In this document: one piece after another, positions 42,248 through 52,639 of the stretch
Position numbering within the stretch: position 1 is the stretch's first letter
Layout of the letters: each line of letters starts with the position of its first letter
Origin: Nematopogon swammerdamellus
Taxonomy: Eukaryota > Arthropoda > Insecta > Lepidoptera > Adelidae
Direction of reading: 5' to 3'
Assembly (NCBI GenBank): GCA_946902875.1
Contig: OX336338.1
Location: 8,113,971-8,177,970 of the forward strand
Length of the DNA: 64,000 nucleotides
Notes under the pieces: model-generated
What the model saw: only the letters and a program-made list of their open reading frames with translations
Databases searched by the model: none
Told to the model about the DNA's origin: nothing
Translations under genes and position numbers: made by a program

Positions 42248-42545
42248 TTTACTAGCTTTTATCCGCGGCTTCGCTCGCTGTAGAATCTGTTTAATAGCAA
42301 ATCCGATTTAAACACAAAATATAATATAATAAACGATCGCTTCTCTTATATTCTTTTTCTCTATAACGTCCATATTATACTTTATTTGATACTGCTCATC
42401 CCTAAGGCTATTTAGCGTGATGATGGTATATAGGTAGCCTATAGTGAGCTACAAGAACTACTCTTTACTAATGGTGTAAACCGCATCAAATTTGTTCCGT
42501 GGTTCCGGAGTTTACCTTAAACATACATACATACATACAGACAGA
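42248..42545 (-). repeat. DNA element with GCCGCGG end and (CATA)n
   Basis: ACTAGCTTTTATCCGCGGCT (3' end on the minus strand), GGCTATTTAGCGTGATGATG as in the 936 and 19262 copies, then (ACAT)n before 42545. Confidence 0.6.
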
Positions 42546-42559
42546 TGTTCCCTTTTATA

Positions 42560-42632
42560 AGAAGTAGAGAGTAGAGATAGAGATAGAGAAGATAGAGAGT
42601 AGAGATAGAGATAGAGATAAGTAGGTATAAAT
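42560..42632. repeat. (GATAGA)n-like microsatellite
   Basis: Irregular AGAGATAGAGATAGAGA repeats in two blocks. Confidence 0.8.
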
Positions 42633-42689
42633 GAATCAATTAAACATATATACCAAACGCTGTATCCCGACAATCGTGGTAAGAAGAGT

Positions 42690-42980
42690 AATCGGTGTTG
42701 TGCTGCAATTAATATTGTAAATTACAGTACAACCACGTACAACACCGACCACGTTTAGCAATGTAAAATTATCAAGATAATACTATCAAGCAGCAAGTGA
42801 GGCACGAAGACTGCATGACTCGGTGAAAGGACCGTGCCAAGCCAAGGTGAGAGGTGGCTATCCTGTCGCCCTTTTTAGCACGGCACCTTTTCCTTATGCC
42901 TCAGTCGCCTTTTACGACATACACGGGGGGAGAATGCAGTGGGTTTATTCTTTTTAAGTACCAGCTCCACATGGTACGGT
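42690..42980 (+). repeat. dispersed repeat family C, long copy
   Basis: GGTGTTGTGCTGCAATTAAT, ACAACACCGACCACGTTTAG, GGACCGTGCCAAGCCAAGGT, GTCGCCTTTTACGACATACA, TTTTTAAGTACCAGC. It holds a short inverted repeat (GTTGTGCTG/CAGTACAAC) near its start. Confidence 0.7.
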
Positions 42981-43087
42981 GGAATCAATGAAAATAACGT
43001 TGAAATTGTTTAGAATATTTTTATTAATCGTTCTTTCGTCAAGTGTTGCCATATTCAATAAATAGATAGATTATAAGGCTATCCAGC

Positions 43088-43349
43088 AGGTAACTGAGTT
43101 TTTTTAGATGTATAGCTTAGTTATTTAAAGAAAAGGATTGAAAATGGCGGCGCTTTAAACAGCTGTACAGTCGGCATGCAATTTTTTTTTTCATAGTATA
43201 TTTTTTTATTTGCAAAATTTTTTCTTAGAACAATTGCTTTATTTTCTTTAGACGGCAATACTGTGTGAGGGAGAGGGAAATAGGAGCGCCGCCATTTTCA
43301 ATCCCTTTCTTTAAATAAGCAGGCTATACATCTAAAAAAATTTACCCGG
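43088..43349. mobile_element. foldback MITE, about 65-bp inverted ends
   Basis: Left arm TTTTTTTAGATGTATAGCTT, TTATTTAAAGAAAAGGATTG, AAAATGGCGGCGCT; the right arm has the inverse (AGCGCCGCCATTTTCAATCC, CTTTCTTTAAATAA, TATACATCTAAAAAAA). About 260 bp; no ORF. Confidence 0.75.
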
Positions 43350-43624
43350 TTATAAAATGTTGTATCAATGAATTTGAATTCATGAATCGATTCTGCTCAC
43401 AACGATCTTTCGTAGTCCGATTAATCAAACCTTCGATTGATCGATTAACTATTATTTATTCATCGACTAATCGACAGATCGATTACAATCGGAAACCCCA
43501 ATAAGTATTTAGTGTTTACGTTGCAATGTAAGTATGGCTTGCTTTTCTATGACTAGATTGGGAGTTATGAAGACTAATTAATTGGTTAACGATCTGTATT
43601 GGGTATTACTGAGCAATTTAATTA

Positions 43625-43860
43625 AGAATAGACCCACTGAATTTCTACCCGTACATGTCCGAGAAGGCTACTAAGAGATAAGGTCAAGATGCCGTGCTAA
43701 AAGGGCAACAGGCTAGCCACCTATCATCTTGGCACGGTCCTTCCACAGTCATGCACTGGGTAGCTGCGCCGCTGTTGTGACTTCTTGCTCCTTGATAATT
43801 GTTTTGTCCTAATATTTTGCTAAACGTGGTGATCGGTGTGGAAATTAACCAGCGTGATGG
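43625..43860 (-). repeat. dispersed repeat family C
   Basis: CATGTCCGAGAAGGCTACTA, AGATGCCGTGCTAAAAGGGC, CACCTATCATCTTGGCACGG, TTGCTAAACGTGGTGATCGG. Inverse of the copy 0.7 kb upstream. Confidence 0.65.
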
Positions 43861-43874
43861 TATGTAATGTATGT

Positions 43875-44215
43875 ACCTATGTATTGAGCAATTCATTGGG
43901 AAAATGCTTATCACCATTTAATTTCATTCAATGGAACAAATGGTTAATGCAGGTTTTACTGAAATCAAAGTGCAATAATGTGAACTTATGTTAACCTTAG
44001 AAGAGAATAATTTTTCATCCAGGCATAATGTGTTTTTAGACGGATTTTTTATGTTTATTTGTCTAAAACTACATTTTTCGGTCTTACTCTTCACCACAAT
44101 TCGTTTTAATAAATAAGTACAAGAGATAAGTCGATGTCTTCATTCATATCCATATCCAGCGCTTTGCGGATCCTTCACAAACGCGAAGGAATACGGCTCT
44201 AGAAATTAAAAGTCC
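43875..44215. other. no gene recognised
   Basis: AT-rich, non-coding. Confidence 0.4.
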
Positions 44216-44219
44216 TAAA

Positions 44220-44745
44220 GCTTGAATCCAAAAAAAGATCTGTCACTCCCGATTTCCCTTTGACTGAGCCACGGTCGCGAGGCAGACCCTCAATAAAATC
44301 CGTCTTTATATTTACAGATCTTCCCCTTTCCCCTTTTTATCTCTTCCCCCTCCCCCCCCCCCTCCCTCTCCCCGCGCCGCCGCCGCCCCATCCCTCGCAC
44401 TCAGCCATTCCCCTCGATCTAACAGCATTACTCGGAAACATTAAGTACAATATCTCTAAATTGCTCTTAAGTACCAACCCTCTGCTTATTTTTATTTACA
44501 TAGATAAGCCTGTTCCCGTCCCTCCCGCACGCGTGCGCGCCGCGTCGCGCCATCTCTGTCCGCGGAAGTCTTAACTGGAAGGCGGAATTTAAACTCATTG
44601 GATAATGATTTAGAATGTTTCAACTCTCCCCAGAGCGAGATGTCCGCTCTCGTTTTCTGTTTCGTTGTAACTTTCGTGAAGGGTTCGCGGGAAGGGAGCG
44701 GCACAACGCACTCGTCTGTCCGTCGACAATTTTTAGACTTTGATT
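44220..44745. other. pyrimidine-rich and GC-rich segment
   Basis: 44325-44395 is almost all C and T (CCCTTTTTATCTCTTCCCCC, TCCCCGCGCCGCCGCCGCCC); 44515-44570 is CpG-rich (CACGCGTGCGCGCCGCGTCG). The frames at 44260-44574 and 44492-44704 reflect composition. Possible host regulatory or untranslated DNA; no TE signature. Confidence 0.3.
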
Positions 44746-45190
44746 GAACAGGTAAAAATGTATCTGATGATGATATTGTGGACTAAAATTTTTAAGATAT
44801 CTATTTACGTATCTTACCTTACGTTACTTTTAATTACATTGGTACTACAAGTATTGTACTACATCTAAGTAAAAACAAATATAACAATTTAGGTTACGTA
44901 CTATGATTCATCCAAAAGAGAAATTAAATAGGTAGGTACAGAAGAATCTATCGTTCAGTGAAAAAAATTATAAAACATCTTTGTCCTATTAATAAACTTT
45001 TAGAATTATTTATTACAGAGAAAAAAACTTAAGACTTAAACAGTATATATGTAAAGAGTTGTAAATGATGTATGTATTTATTATCTGAGGGTGGATGCAC
45101 AATGCACATATACCTATACATATGTATAAAAATATATCAAACTAAATTAAATTTATATAAACATCCTTCCATTCGACTATATTTATTGAA
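44746..45190. other. no gene recognised
   Basis: AT-rich sequence with no recurring repeat. Confidence 0.4.
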
Positions 45191-45194
45191 TCTG

Positions 45195-45325
45195 TAACAT
45201 CCAAAGGTTGACTGTAAAAAATCTCTGTAAGGGATAAGTCCTCCTTTTCACCATATGTAAATGTTCTAATATGCTTGTTAGAGTTGAATGTTCCTTGGAG
45301 CAATAAAGTATTTTCTATAGGTATA
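45195..45325 (+). repeat. LINE 3' tail (family I)
   Basis: CATCCAAAGGTTGACTGTAA, AGGGATAAGTCCTCCTTTTC, TTGGAGCAATAAAGTATTTT. Plus-strand copy, followed directly by a SINE. Confidence 0.7.
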
Positions 45326-45328
45326 TAA

Positions 45329-45437
45329 TTTTTTTTATGGAAACTGACACGGTTGTCTAGATCGCCTACAACATCCGTGATGTCAGCCCATAACACCGGG
45401 TGAACTAGGTGCCATGTCAGTGCTTCCCTCCGGTCGT
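45329..45437 (-). repeat. SINE family A 3' part
   Basis: T-run, ATGGAAACTGACACGGTTGT, CATCCGTGATGTCAGCCCAT, AACACCGGGTGAACTAGGTG. It abuts the LINE tail at its left and a GGCGAGG-family relic at its right. Confidence 0.75.
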
Positions 45438-45454
45438 GTCTATTATATTCTAAC

Positions 45455-45560
45455 ATCGAAAAAAACGCAGCTTGGCCTTCTGTTTCTCCCTTACAGACTT
45501 ACATTATTCGAGAAACTATATCGTAATGTTCTTGTATAATATCGTTTACTTGAACGAAAT
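45455..45560 (-). repeat. relic of the GGCGAGGCCGAAGGCC tandem family
   Basis: AACGCAGCTTGGCCTTCTGT, TTCTCCCTTACAGACTTACA, TATCGTTTACTTGAACG; one or two degenerate units. Confidence 0.5.
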
Positions 45561-45564
45561 TCGC

Positions 45565-47835
45565 TCAGAATAAAAAAAAAACGACATCGATGCGAAACGT
45601 GGACCGACGACGCGACGGTCCCTGGCGGCGTCCAAAAGTAGGTACCTACCTAGTCATCGCAAAGAGTTTTTGCTTACAAAACTGGTGAACGACCGAGTTA
45701 GGTAAGAACCTAACCCGCAATTCCTACTACGTCATTATGCATAAGAGCCGATTTGTCATGTTCTACCTAGTTATAATGAAATTGTAAAGATATTAGTACC
45801 TACTGTGATGGTTTGATGGATGAAAGTATGATGTTTCGTTGGGGTAAAATATACTAACGACTTTGGTAAACACTAACGGACGTAGCGCCTATACCTTCAA
45901 CCTACAATTAGGGACGGGCGGCCAGTTGATCGAGACGGCTAAATTGTTAGTTTCTTGCCAGTCTTACTCGTAGGTGCCGAATTAGTATACTATAACTCAA
46001 TTCAATTCACTATTTTACTGAATAGTCTGCGAGAGTAAGTCGTAAGCCATATCGTTTTTCTTCTTCTAGATACTTCTCTAAAAAGTGTTTAAAAAAGAAA
46101 TAACCAACTTAAGTACGAACATAAATAAACATACGGGTAGAACTGAGAAAAACTCCTTCTTTTAAAGTCGGGTAAATTTTTTTAATTTTTTGGGTGTTTT
46201 CCACATTTTCTCCGAAATCACACAAGCACCCAAATTCTTGACATTAGTTTCAAGGTCAAGATACAATTCATTAAAAAAATTATGTATTAATTAATAATTC
46301 TGAAATATTAATATCTAAGTAAAAATGAAGGCCCAAAAGGCCACGATCTGTGCCTAGTGCCTACCGTACAAAATTAACGAATTAAATTGAAATAAATTCG
46401 GTACGGACTGATGATGTTTCGTTCGTTTGACTCGTACCAATCCGTCCATTTTTCCATTTTCATTCATTTATGGTTCGGTTAAAGAGTTTAAAAAAGTAGG
46501 TATTTTAAGAAAAATATATTATGAATGAAATCACAGCACAGTACAGTGGCAGTAAGGCTGCTGCAGCCTTACTGCCTATATACAAATAAATATATATATT
46601 TTTTCGTTTTCATTCATTTTATAACAATAGGTACTAAAGAATATAAACATATTATGATAGGTACATGCCCGTTAAACACCTTGGCTGTAATTATTATATA
46701 ATAAGTAAATAAATAAATAATTAAATAAATAAAAGCATTTTGGTCAAAGGTGATTTGTATGTACGTTACCAGCTATCAATGGCCAGTTTAGGTGGGAGTG
46801 ATTATTATCTGTCTATCTACAACAAGTTACACTTTTGAAAAAATTTTGAATATTGTAATGTAATGTTTTAGAAATTAATAATAAAAAAACTTTTACTTTT
46901 TACTTTACTTTATTTTAAAGTGTAACATTTTTATTTTTATTTACATAATATATAAAATGGGTGTTGTTTCTATGTATAAAGCAATGTTGAATATATTGTA
47001 CTAGCACCAAATATATATATTTACATATCTAAATATATAGTGGTCGTCCATCATCCCCTACCTCTCCACTGCCACGCATTGCAATAAGTATGACCGTCCA
47101 TAGATATATTATAATCAATTCAGTCATCTTACTTCCAGAGTCGCATCTTGGAAGAGACGTCCTTGATGTGCAACTCCTGGTCGCCGCGTCACAATGTGAG
47201 TATGAAAAAAAAAAGATCACTATGGACCACTTGTTCGCATGGTATTTTGTAGTTTCCTCTCTCCTTAAATGTTTACCTAAAAGCGAGAGGAAACTACAGT
47301 TCATGCAAAATAAAAGGGTAAGATTAATTTTTACATTACAAAACAGGCACTGCGAAATCATGCTAGTTTTAGAAATAATTTGGTTAACTAGTACGTAACA
47401 GCTTGCGTTTTGTCTTTGGCCAAAGACTTTCGATTAAGTTGTGTTCATGTGTTTTTATATAAGTAACGTATAAACGTTAGATAATAATGCATTGCTATTT
47501 TGATGTTTGCTGTGGTTGTCACATATTTAGAATATATTATGTTGACTTTAGTAAATATTAGCGCTAAACAAAACAGATCGGGGCAGCCGGACGAATGGTG
47601 GAAAAATGTCTTGAAATTGGTGACTATCCGGACACGGTATAGACATATTCCTGCATTTTATTGAGATCCGGCTTACCCGGTAAATTTTCCGGTTAATAGT
47701 TTATTGGCATCACATCAATATCGTAAACTTAGCAGCCGCTCACGTGCTTATGTGCACTTTTCTTACGTAGATGCATCATTGAGCTTAAAAAATTCACGAA
47801 CATTCAACCGAACTGTCTCCATTAAATATAACAGT
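45565..47835. other. no gene recognised; one short perfect hairpin
   Basis: 2.3 kb of AT-rich sequence. 46548-46576 is an inverted repeat with 13-bp arms (GGCAGTAAGGCTG and its complement) and a 3-nt loop. Frames at 47029-47398 are unrecognised. Confidence 0.45.
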
Positions 47836-47837
47836 AC

Positions 47838-47975
47838 CTGGGCGACCGAGCTTCGCTCGGCGTCTACATCTATGTGCGTCTAAATGTGAATTCTTTTTTA
47901 TCTAAATACAAAATTTCATCCAAATCGATAGAGCCGTTTCCGAGAAACCAATTTTAGCTCACTTAAAGTAATAGG
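47838..47975 (+). repeat. dispersed repeat family J
   Basis: CTGGGCGACCGAGCTTCGCT, CGGCGTCTAC, AAATTTCATCCAAATCGATA, GAGCCGTTTCCGAGA. A familiar lepidopteran repeat tail; class not settled. Confidence 0.55.
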
Positions 47976-48370
47976 ATCTAATATAACACCTACCTACAAT
48001 ATTTACTCACACACTCAAACTTACTTTGCCAAAATAATGTCCGTATATAGCTGATAACTAAAGTTTCCGACCAAGTTCAGAGTGTTTAGTTCTGTTTCAA
48101 AATTTATGAGTAGATAAGTAACGAACGAGAATGAACGGTTCAATTCATTTAAAAATGGAACTTCGAAATAATAACCCATTGTAATTGTAAGCGGCCCACA
48201 TCGACCGGTGTCTCTTTCCGTTTTCCTGGTAGCTGATATTCGAATCAATCCGTGGTGTAATAAATATCAAATTTAATATTAAAAACAAATTTCCGTTAGT
48301 TACTTAAAGGAATCGGAGTAAGTAAATACCCGCGCAGCTCTGAGCTTTTATATTTTATTTATTTAGCGGT

Positions 48371-48429
48371 CCCCCGACTCCTTAATTAACTAAGCGGAAA
48401 TTATTTTTGACTTTTTAAGGGGTCGGGGG
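48371..48429. other. hairpin with 15-bp arms
   Basis: CCCCCGACTCCTTAA pairs with TTAAGGGGTCGGGGG (one G-T pair) across a 29-nt spacer. Followed at 48490-48600 by decayed repeat text (CCAAATCGGCCCATCCGTTT, GGACAGACAGACGG). Possibly one end of a small element. Confidence 0.5.
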
Positions 48430-48609
48430 TTTTTAAATTTGTAATTTAACTTTTATATCTAACTTTTTCTGATTACTTACTTCATAATTCCTCGATTGCT
48501 AACACAGCTAAGAACCATCCCGGTTAAACCATCTAATAAAAACAACCAATCCAAATCGGCCCATCCGTTTGGTAGCGGACAGACAGACGGATATCAGACT
48601 TATAAAAAA

Positions 48610-49124
48610 ACATAATAGCACCCCTCTTTTTCGTCGAGGGTTAAAAATGAAATATAAAACTGTAACTTCATGATATAATCGAAGCTTTGTGGTCGGTCGA
48701 ACAGTAACCGGGCGTACCTCACAGACGTGCCTCTTTTTATTTCTTTTCGATAGCCATTCTAACTTCCGGTGGCTAAGTGATACGTTGACATATCACGTAG
48801 AGGCACTTCGCAGGTTGGCCACTGCCGCTGGCCATCCAATTTAACTTTCATAGAGTTTTCACCAGCAACTAATTAGTTTTGTACCGCTGGAGGGGAAAGG
48901 GGTGCACAGTGGGATATAAAGGTTACAGTGGAGCGAGGCCGACGTTACGCTGTAGCTGTACCTTGTACCTGTGCGGTAAGAAAGGAACACGAGCCTTTAG
49001 TTATGGTCTCGGTTACCTATGTGTTTCGTTTAGAATATAAATACATTTTTTTCGTAGACCGATCCTTTGACAATGCTGTTCGCTAGCAGGTAGGTAACTA
49101 TTAGCGTAACTAACAGCGTACGAC
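48610..49124. other. no gene recognised
   Basis: Mixed composition; no ORF and no repeat matched. Confidence 0.4.
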
Positions 49125-49203
49125 CGAATGTCCATGGGCGTCGTTAGACACCTTATGTATGGGTGGCTCGGCGCCACATGTCGCGCTTTCAATAAAAAAA
49201 AGG
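49125..49203 (+). repeat. LINE 3' tail (family D), short
   Basis: CGACCGAATGTCCATGGGCG, TCGTTAGACACCTTATGTAT, CATGTCGCGCTTTCAATAAA, then A-run. Confidence 0.7.
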
Positions 49204-49223
49204 TACGCAGTAGAACGAGAACA

Positions 49224-49425
49224 GTACCCTAATCACGAGATTTAACCTACACCGCGTACTACGCTACGCCGTGTTCTCCGCATCATTTTGTATGGAGAAA
49301 CGGAGTTCGTAAACCTATCACTGGAGACGCTGCGTCGTTTCTCCATACAAAATGATGCGGAGAACACGGTGGCGTAGCGTAGTACGCGGCGTTGCGGCGT
49401 AGATTAAATCTCGTGATTAAGGTAC
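49224..49425. mobile_element. foldback element
   Basis: Arms of about 80-90 bp: GTACCCTAATCACGAGATTT, CCGCGTACTACGCTACGCC and TCATTTTGTATGGAGAAACG on the left, with their inverses on the right; spacer about 30 nt. The right arm carries a few extra bases. No ORF. Confidence 0.8.
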
Positions 49426-49666
49426 AGAACTTGTCACATAGCGACTAGCTATATCAATCGAGGAGTTAATATAGCATAGGAGGAAGTATGCTATATAGCC
49501 AAACGACTCGCTCAGACTGTTAGTTTAGCAGAACAATGGTCACACACCCGCCGCCGTGCGCCGCGCCGCGCCGTTTGGAAGTTTGGAACAAAGAGTTTGT
49601 AAATAAATACAAACTCTTTGGTTTGGAACATGAATTGAGAAAAGGTTATTTTAAAATTGGAGAATA

Positions 49667-50147
49667 AAAAAAAATGCGAGTCGTAGTCGCGTGGAAAGGG
49701 TTCCGTTTTCCGTGAGAACTTTAGGACTTTTCGTTTAGGACTTTAGCATTTTCGTTTATCATTTCTTGTCAAATATAACTTATATGAGAGGCACAATATT
49801 AAGTTTTTTTTTCTTCAAAATTTTAGACTCAGAAGTTTCTGAGATTAAGAGGGAAGGGGGAAGAGGGGAAGAGAGGGATTCTCGACTTACGTATATTTTT
49901 AACAAAAAAAAAATTTACTTTCTGATTTCTCCCCCGAAATTGACCCTCAAAATCTAAAGTTCTTCATTTACGCTATACGTCCCTGATTGGGTCATCAAAT
50001 CAAACTCTAGATGTATAATAATGTACCATATTTATTTTTTGAAACTTTTTAAGCTGTGACAGACAGATAGACAGAAGACATACAGATACGCGAGTAATCC
50101 TATAAGGGTTCCGTCTTTTCATATTTTCATGTACGGAACCCTAAAAA
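49667..50147 (+). repeat. family E (subtype 2), uninterrupted copy
   Basis: ATGCGAGTCGTAGTCGCGTG, TTTCCGTGAGAACTTTAGGA, ATTGGGTCATCAAATCAAAC, GACAGACAGATAGACAG, ATGTACGGAACCCTAAAAAC. It gives the empty-site version of 34943-35452. Confidence 0.65.
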
Positions 50148-50154
50148 CCAATAG

Positions 50155-50930
50155 CTTGCCAGTTCCAAGCTTTTCACATCAAGGATCGAGGTACTGTACT
50201 ACTAGATCATATTCCACTAGGATTAATTTATAAATGTAGATGGTATCATGATTTCTTTTTAATTGTCCATTTTAAAAGCTCTTCGGTAAATTATTTCCGC
50301 CATAGTGAACATTTAAACTCCACGTCTCTTCGGCGGCCATTGCTAATTACAAATTCGATTTACTTGACATCTCTTAATAACTTTATTGCCTCATCGAAAA
50401 TGAACAAAAAAAAAAAGAAATATTTAGGTATCAACTTTAGAGTTCAACGCCGTACATGTACATGTACGGTACACGGGGGCTAATAGTTTTTGCATTTGGG
50501 AAATTAACAGGCGTCAAACATCGATGGCGTCAAACGGCAAACTGTGTGGTTTGCGGTAATAGGTATATTTTTGATTAAAGTACCGCGGACATGTAAAGTC
50601 GATTAAATTATACGTGTAATCCGAAATAGGCTTGACGTTTGAAATTTACTATGCACGTATGCACCTACGTACATAGTATGTACATCCTATTTCGGTTCAT
50701 CCATTATACATATGTACATACGTATGTGTGATAGAATATCGACGACCACTCTAATCCTGTGCTTCCACTAAGAACGATGAGCTATCAGCTATCACAAAAT
50801 CGCATACAAAAATTAACTAATCGATTGGTACGAATTAGTTCATTTAAGTCACGTGATTACATTTACTCCCTTAGAACGTGTGTACAGTAGCAACCAATCG
50901 CGAAAAAACAATCGACGGTGTCTCCTACTA
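50155..50930. other. no gene; short palindromes
   Basis: CCGTACATGTACATGTACGG near 50450 is a perfect 20-bp palindrome. Otherwise AT-rich and unassigned. Confidence 0.45.
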
Positions 50931-50934
50931 TACC

Positions 50935-51193
50935 TATAAGGTCTTTCTTTAGTAGGTAACGATACGCTAAGGGGTGTATGTGTATCAGATACTGATCACG
51001 TTCCCATACCAATTTTTTTTACGATATAAAAAACGTACTTATTAAGGTGAAATACGCGCACTTCACGTATTAAATTTGAGGAGTGAGAGGTTTTTTATAT
51101 CGTAAAAACAAATGGTATGGGAACGTGATTAGTAGGTATCTGATACACATACACCCCTTAGCGTATCGTTACCTACTAAAGAAAGACCTTATA
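50935..51193. mobile_element. foldback element, about 105-bp arms
   Basis: Left arm 50935-51042 (AAGGTCTTTCTTTAGTAGGT, AACGATACGCTAAGGGGTGT, CACGTTCCCATACCA, CGATATAAAAAAC); right arm 51087-51193 is its inverse at well over 90% identity. TATA lies just outside both ends, a possible target duplication. No ORF; the 79-codon frame is spurious. Confidence 0.8.
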
Positions 51194-51277
51194 CATATAT
51201 ACGCTTCACAGGTCACCGCTCGGTTGTTGGGAAGAACCATGCGATCATCTCACTACAAATGCTATAAGTACTATATT

Positions 51278-51440
51278 TTTTATAGTAAGCGCGACGTATG
51301 GCAACTATTACCTAATCTGTGATATGGCGCCGAGCTAGCCATAAGGTGTCTAACGACGCCCATGGACATGCGGTCGCATACGGGGGTTGCAAATGCCATG
51401 CCGGCCTGACAGGCGACTATTCATGCCTCTCTTGATTAAC
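51278..51440 (-). repeat. LINE 3' tail (family D)
   Basis: Minus strand: GTCGCCTGTCAGGCCGGCAT, GGCATTTGCAACCCCCGTAT, CATGGGCGTCGTTAGACACC, TATCACAGATTAG-type end. Confidence 0.65.
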
Positions 51441-51444
51441 ACAG

Positions 51445-52070
51445 TGGAGTGGAAATCCAAGAAAGCAGATGTTGCTTCATAGCTCAAAATTTCCTACTCT
51501 GTATTAGTTGATATTTTTAATCTATTACTGAATCCTAGCAGCTCTACAATGATACCACTCGCTAGCTACTGTAATTTAAGTACTAGTCAGAAGCTAACGA
51601 GTACCCAATCGTTATTTCTGTTTTAACACACACATGGTACTTACTTCCTACATATATATATATACTGCTTTTGAGCGATAAAACATCCAGGCAGATACTC
51701 GCCAATCGCTTCTCGCCGTAGAAAGGTAGACTAGTACCTAGGTATTGTATGGAGGTAGGCACGTCCTACGCACGCGAATCAAACTAGCCGAACAGTAGGG
51801 TGAATACCGTGACGGGCGAGGTACTGGCGGCTACAAGTATGATTGTAGGTTCGCGTGTCTTTCATTTTAGCAATTTTCCTGTTTATGTCAAAAGGACAAG
51901 TACTTTACGGCCAAACGCGCCATTATGTTCGATCCATGAAATGGGCGTAGGCAGCTCTTATCGATCTAAATATTGAAGGGTTGATGCGTCACGTTTTCAA
52001 TTATCTTGAACATGGTTTGTCGTTTGTTAACCTAATTGAAGGTTTCTCTAAGAAGTAGTAAGCTCCAATG
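51445..52070. other. no gene recognised
   Basis: Mixed AT-rich sequence with a (TA)n run at 51652-51664. Confidence 0.4.
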
Positions 52071-52074
52071 TTGA

Positions 52075-52374
52075 AAAAAAAAACCGGCCAAGTGCGAGTC
52101 GAACTCGCGCACCGAGGGTTCCGTATCGCCATGTCATGGTCAGCGCCACTCACGCCATCTATGGCGTGTTTTATGAAATGCTTCATATTGGTTAAAATTC
52201 ATGATTAGTTAAAATGCTTTATACTCTTTTCGGTAGATCGCGCGCATACACATTTTAGTTTCTTGTATGGGGACCCCGTGATTTTTTTACTATTTCGGAC
52301 CGACAGACAGACTGACGGCGCGCGTAGGCTTAGTAATAGGCTTCCGTATGGATACGGAGCCCTAAAAAAAACTA
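52075..52374 (+). repeat. family E (subtype 1), apparently full length
   Basis: 300 bp from CCGGCCAAGTGCGAGTCGAA, CTCGCGCACCGAGGGTTCCG, GATTAGTTAAAATGCTTTAT, GACAGACAGACTGACGG and GTAGGCTTAGTAATAGGCTT to GATACGGAGCCCTAAAAAAA. Best reference copy for this family in the window. Confidence 0.7.
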
Positions 52375-52510
52375 GCCCAACTTATTTATACTTAATGAAA
52401 ACAATTTAAAAAAAGATAACTTTTTGCATTTAACCTAATCAAACTAATTACGATCGTGAATGCAAATACTAAATATCAGGTTGTCCAAATAGCATAGGTA
52501 CCTACCTACC

Positions 52511-52637
52511 TTTTTTATGGAAACTGACACTATTGGCTACATCACCTACAAGATCCGTGATGTCAGCCCATAACACCGGGTTAAATAGGTGCCATGTCAG
52601 TGCTTCCATTCATTTCATGTCGGCTACACTGAACTGA
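52511..52637 (-). repeat. SINE family A 3' part
   Basis: TTTTTTATGGAAACTGACAC, TATTGGCTACATCACCTACA, ACACCGGGTTAAATAGGTGC, CGGCTACACTGAACTGA. Confidence 0.7.
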
Positions 52638-52639
52638 AT

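Noticed and set aside
44260..44704. 104- and 70-codon frames
   Set aside because: Low-complexity Pro-rich translation of a pyrimidine tract and its opposite strand.
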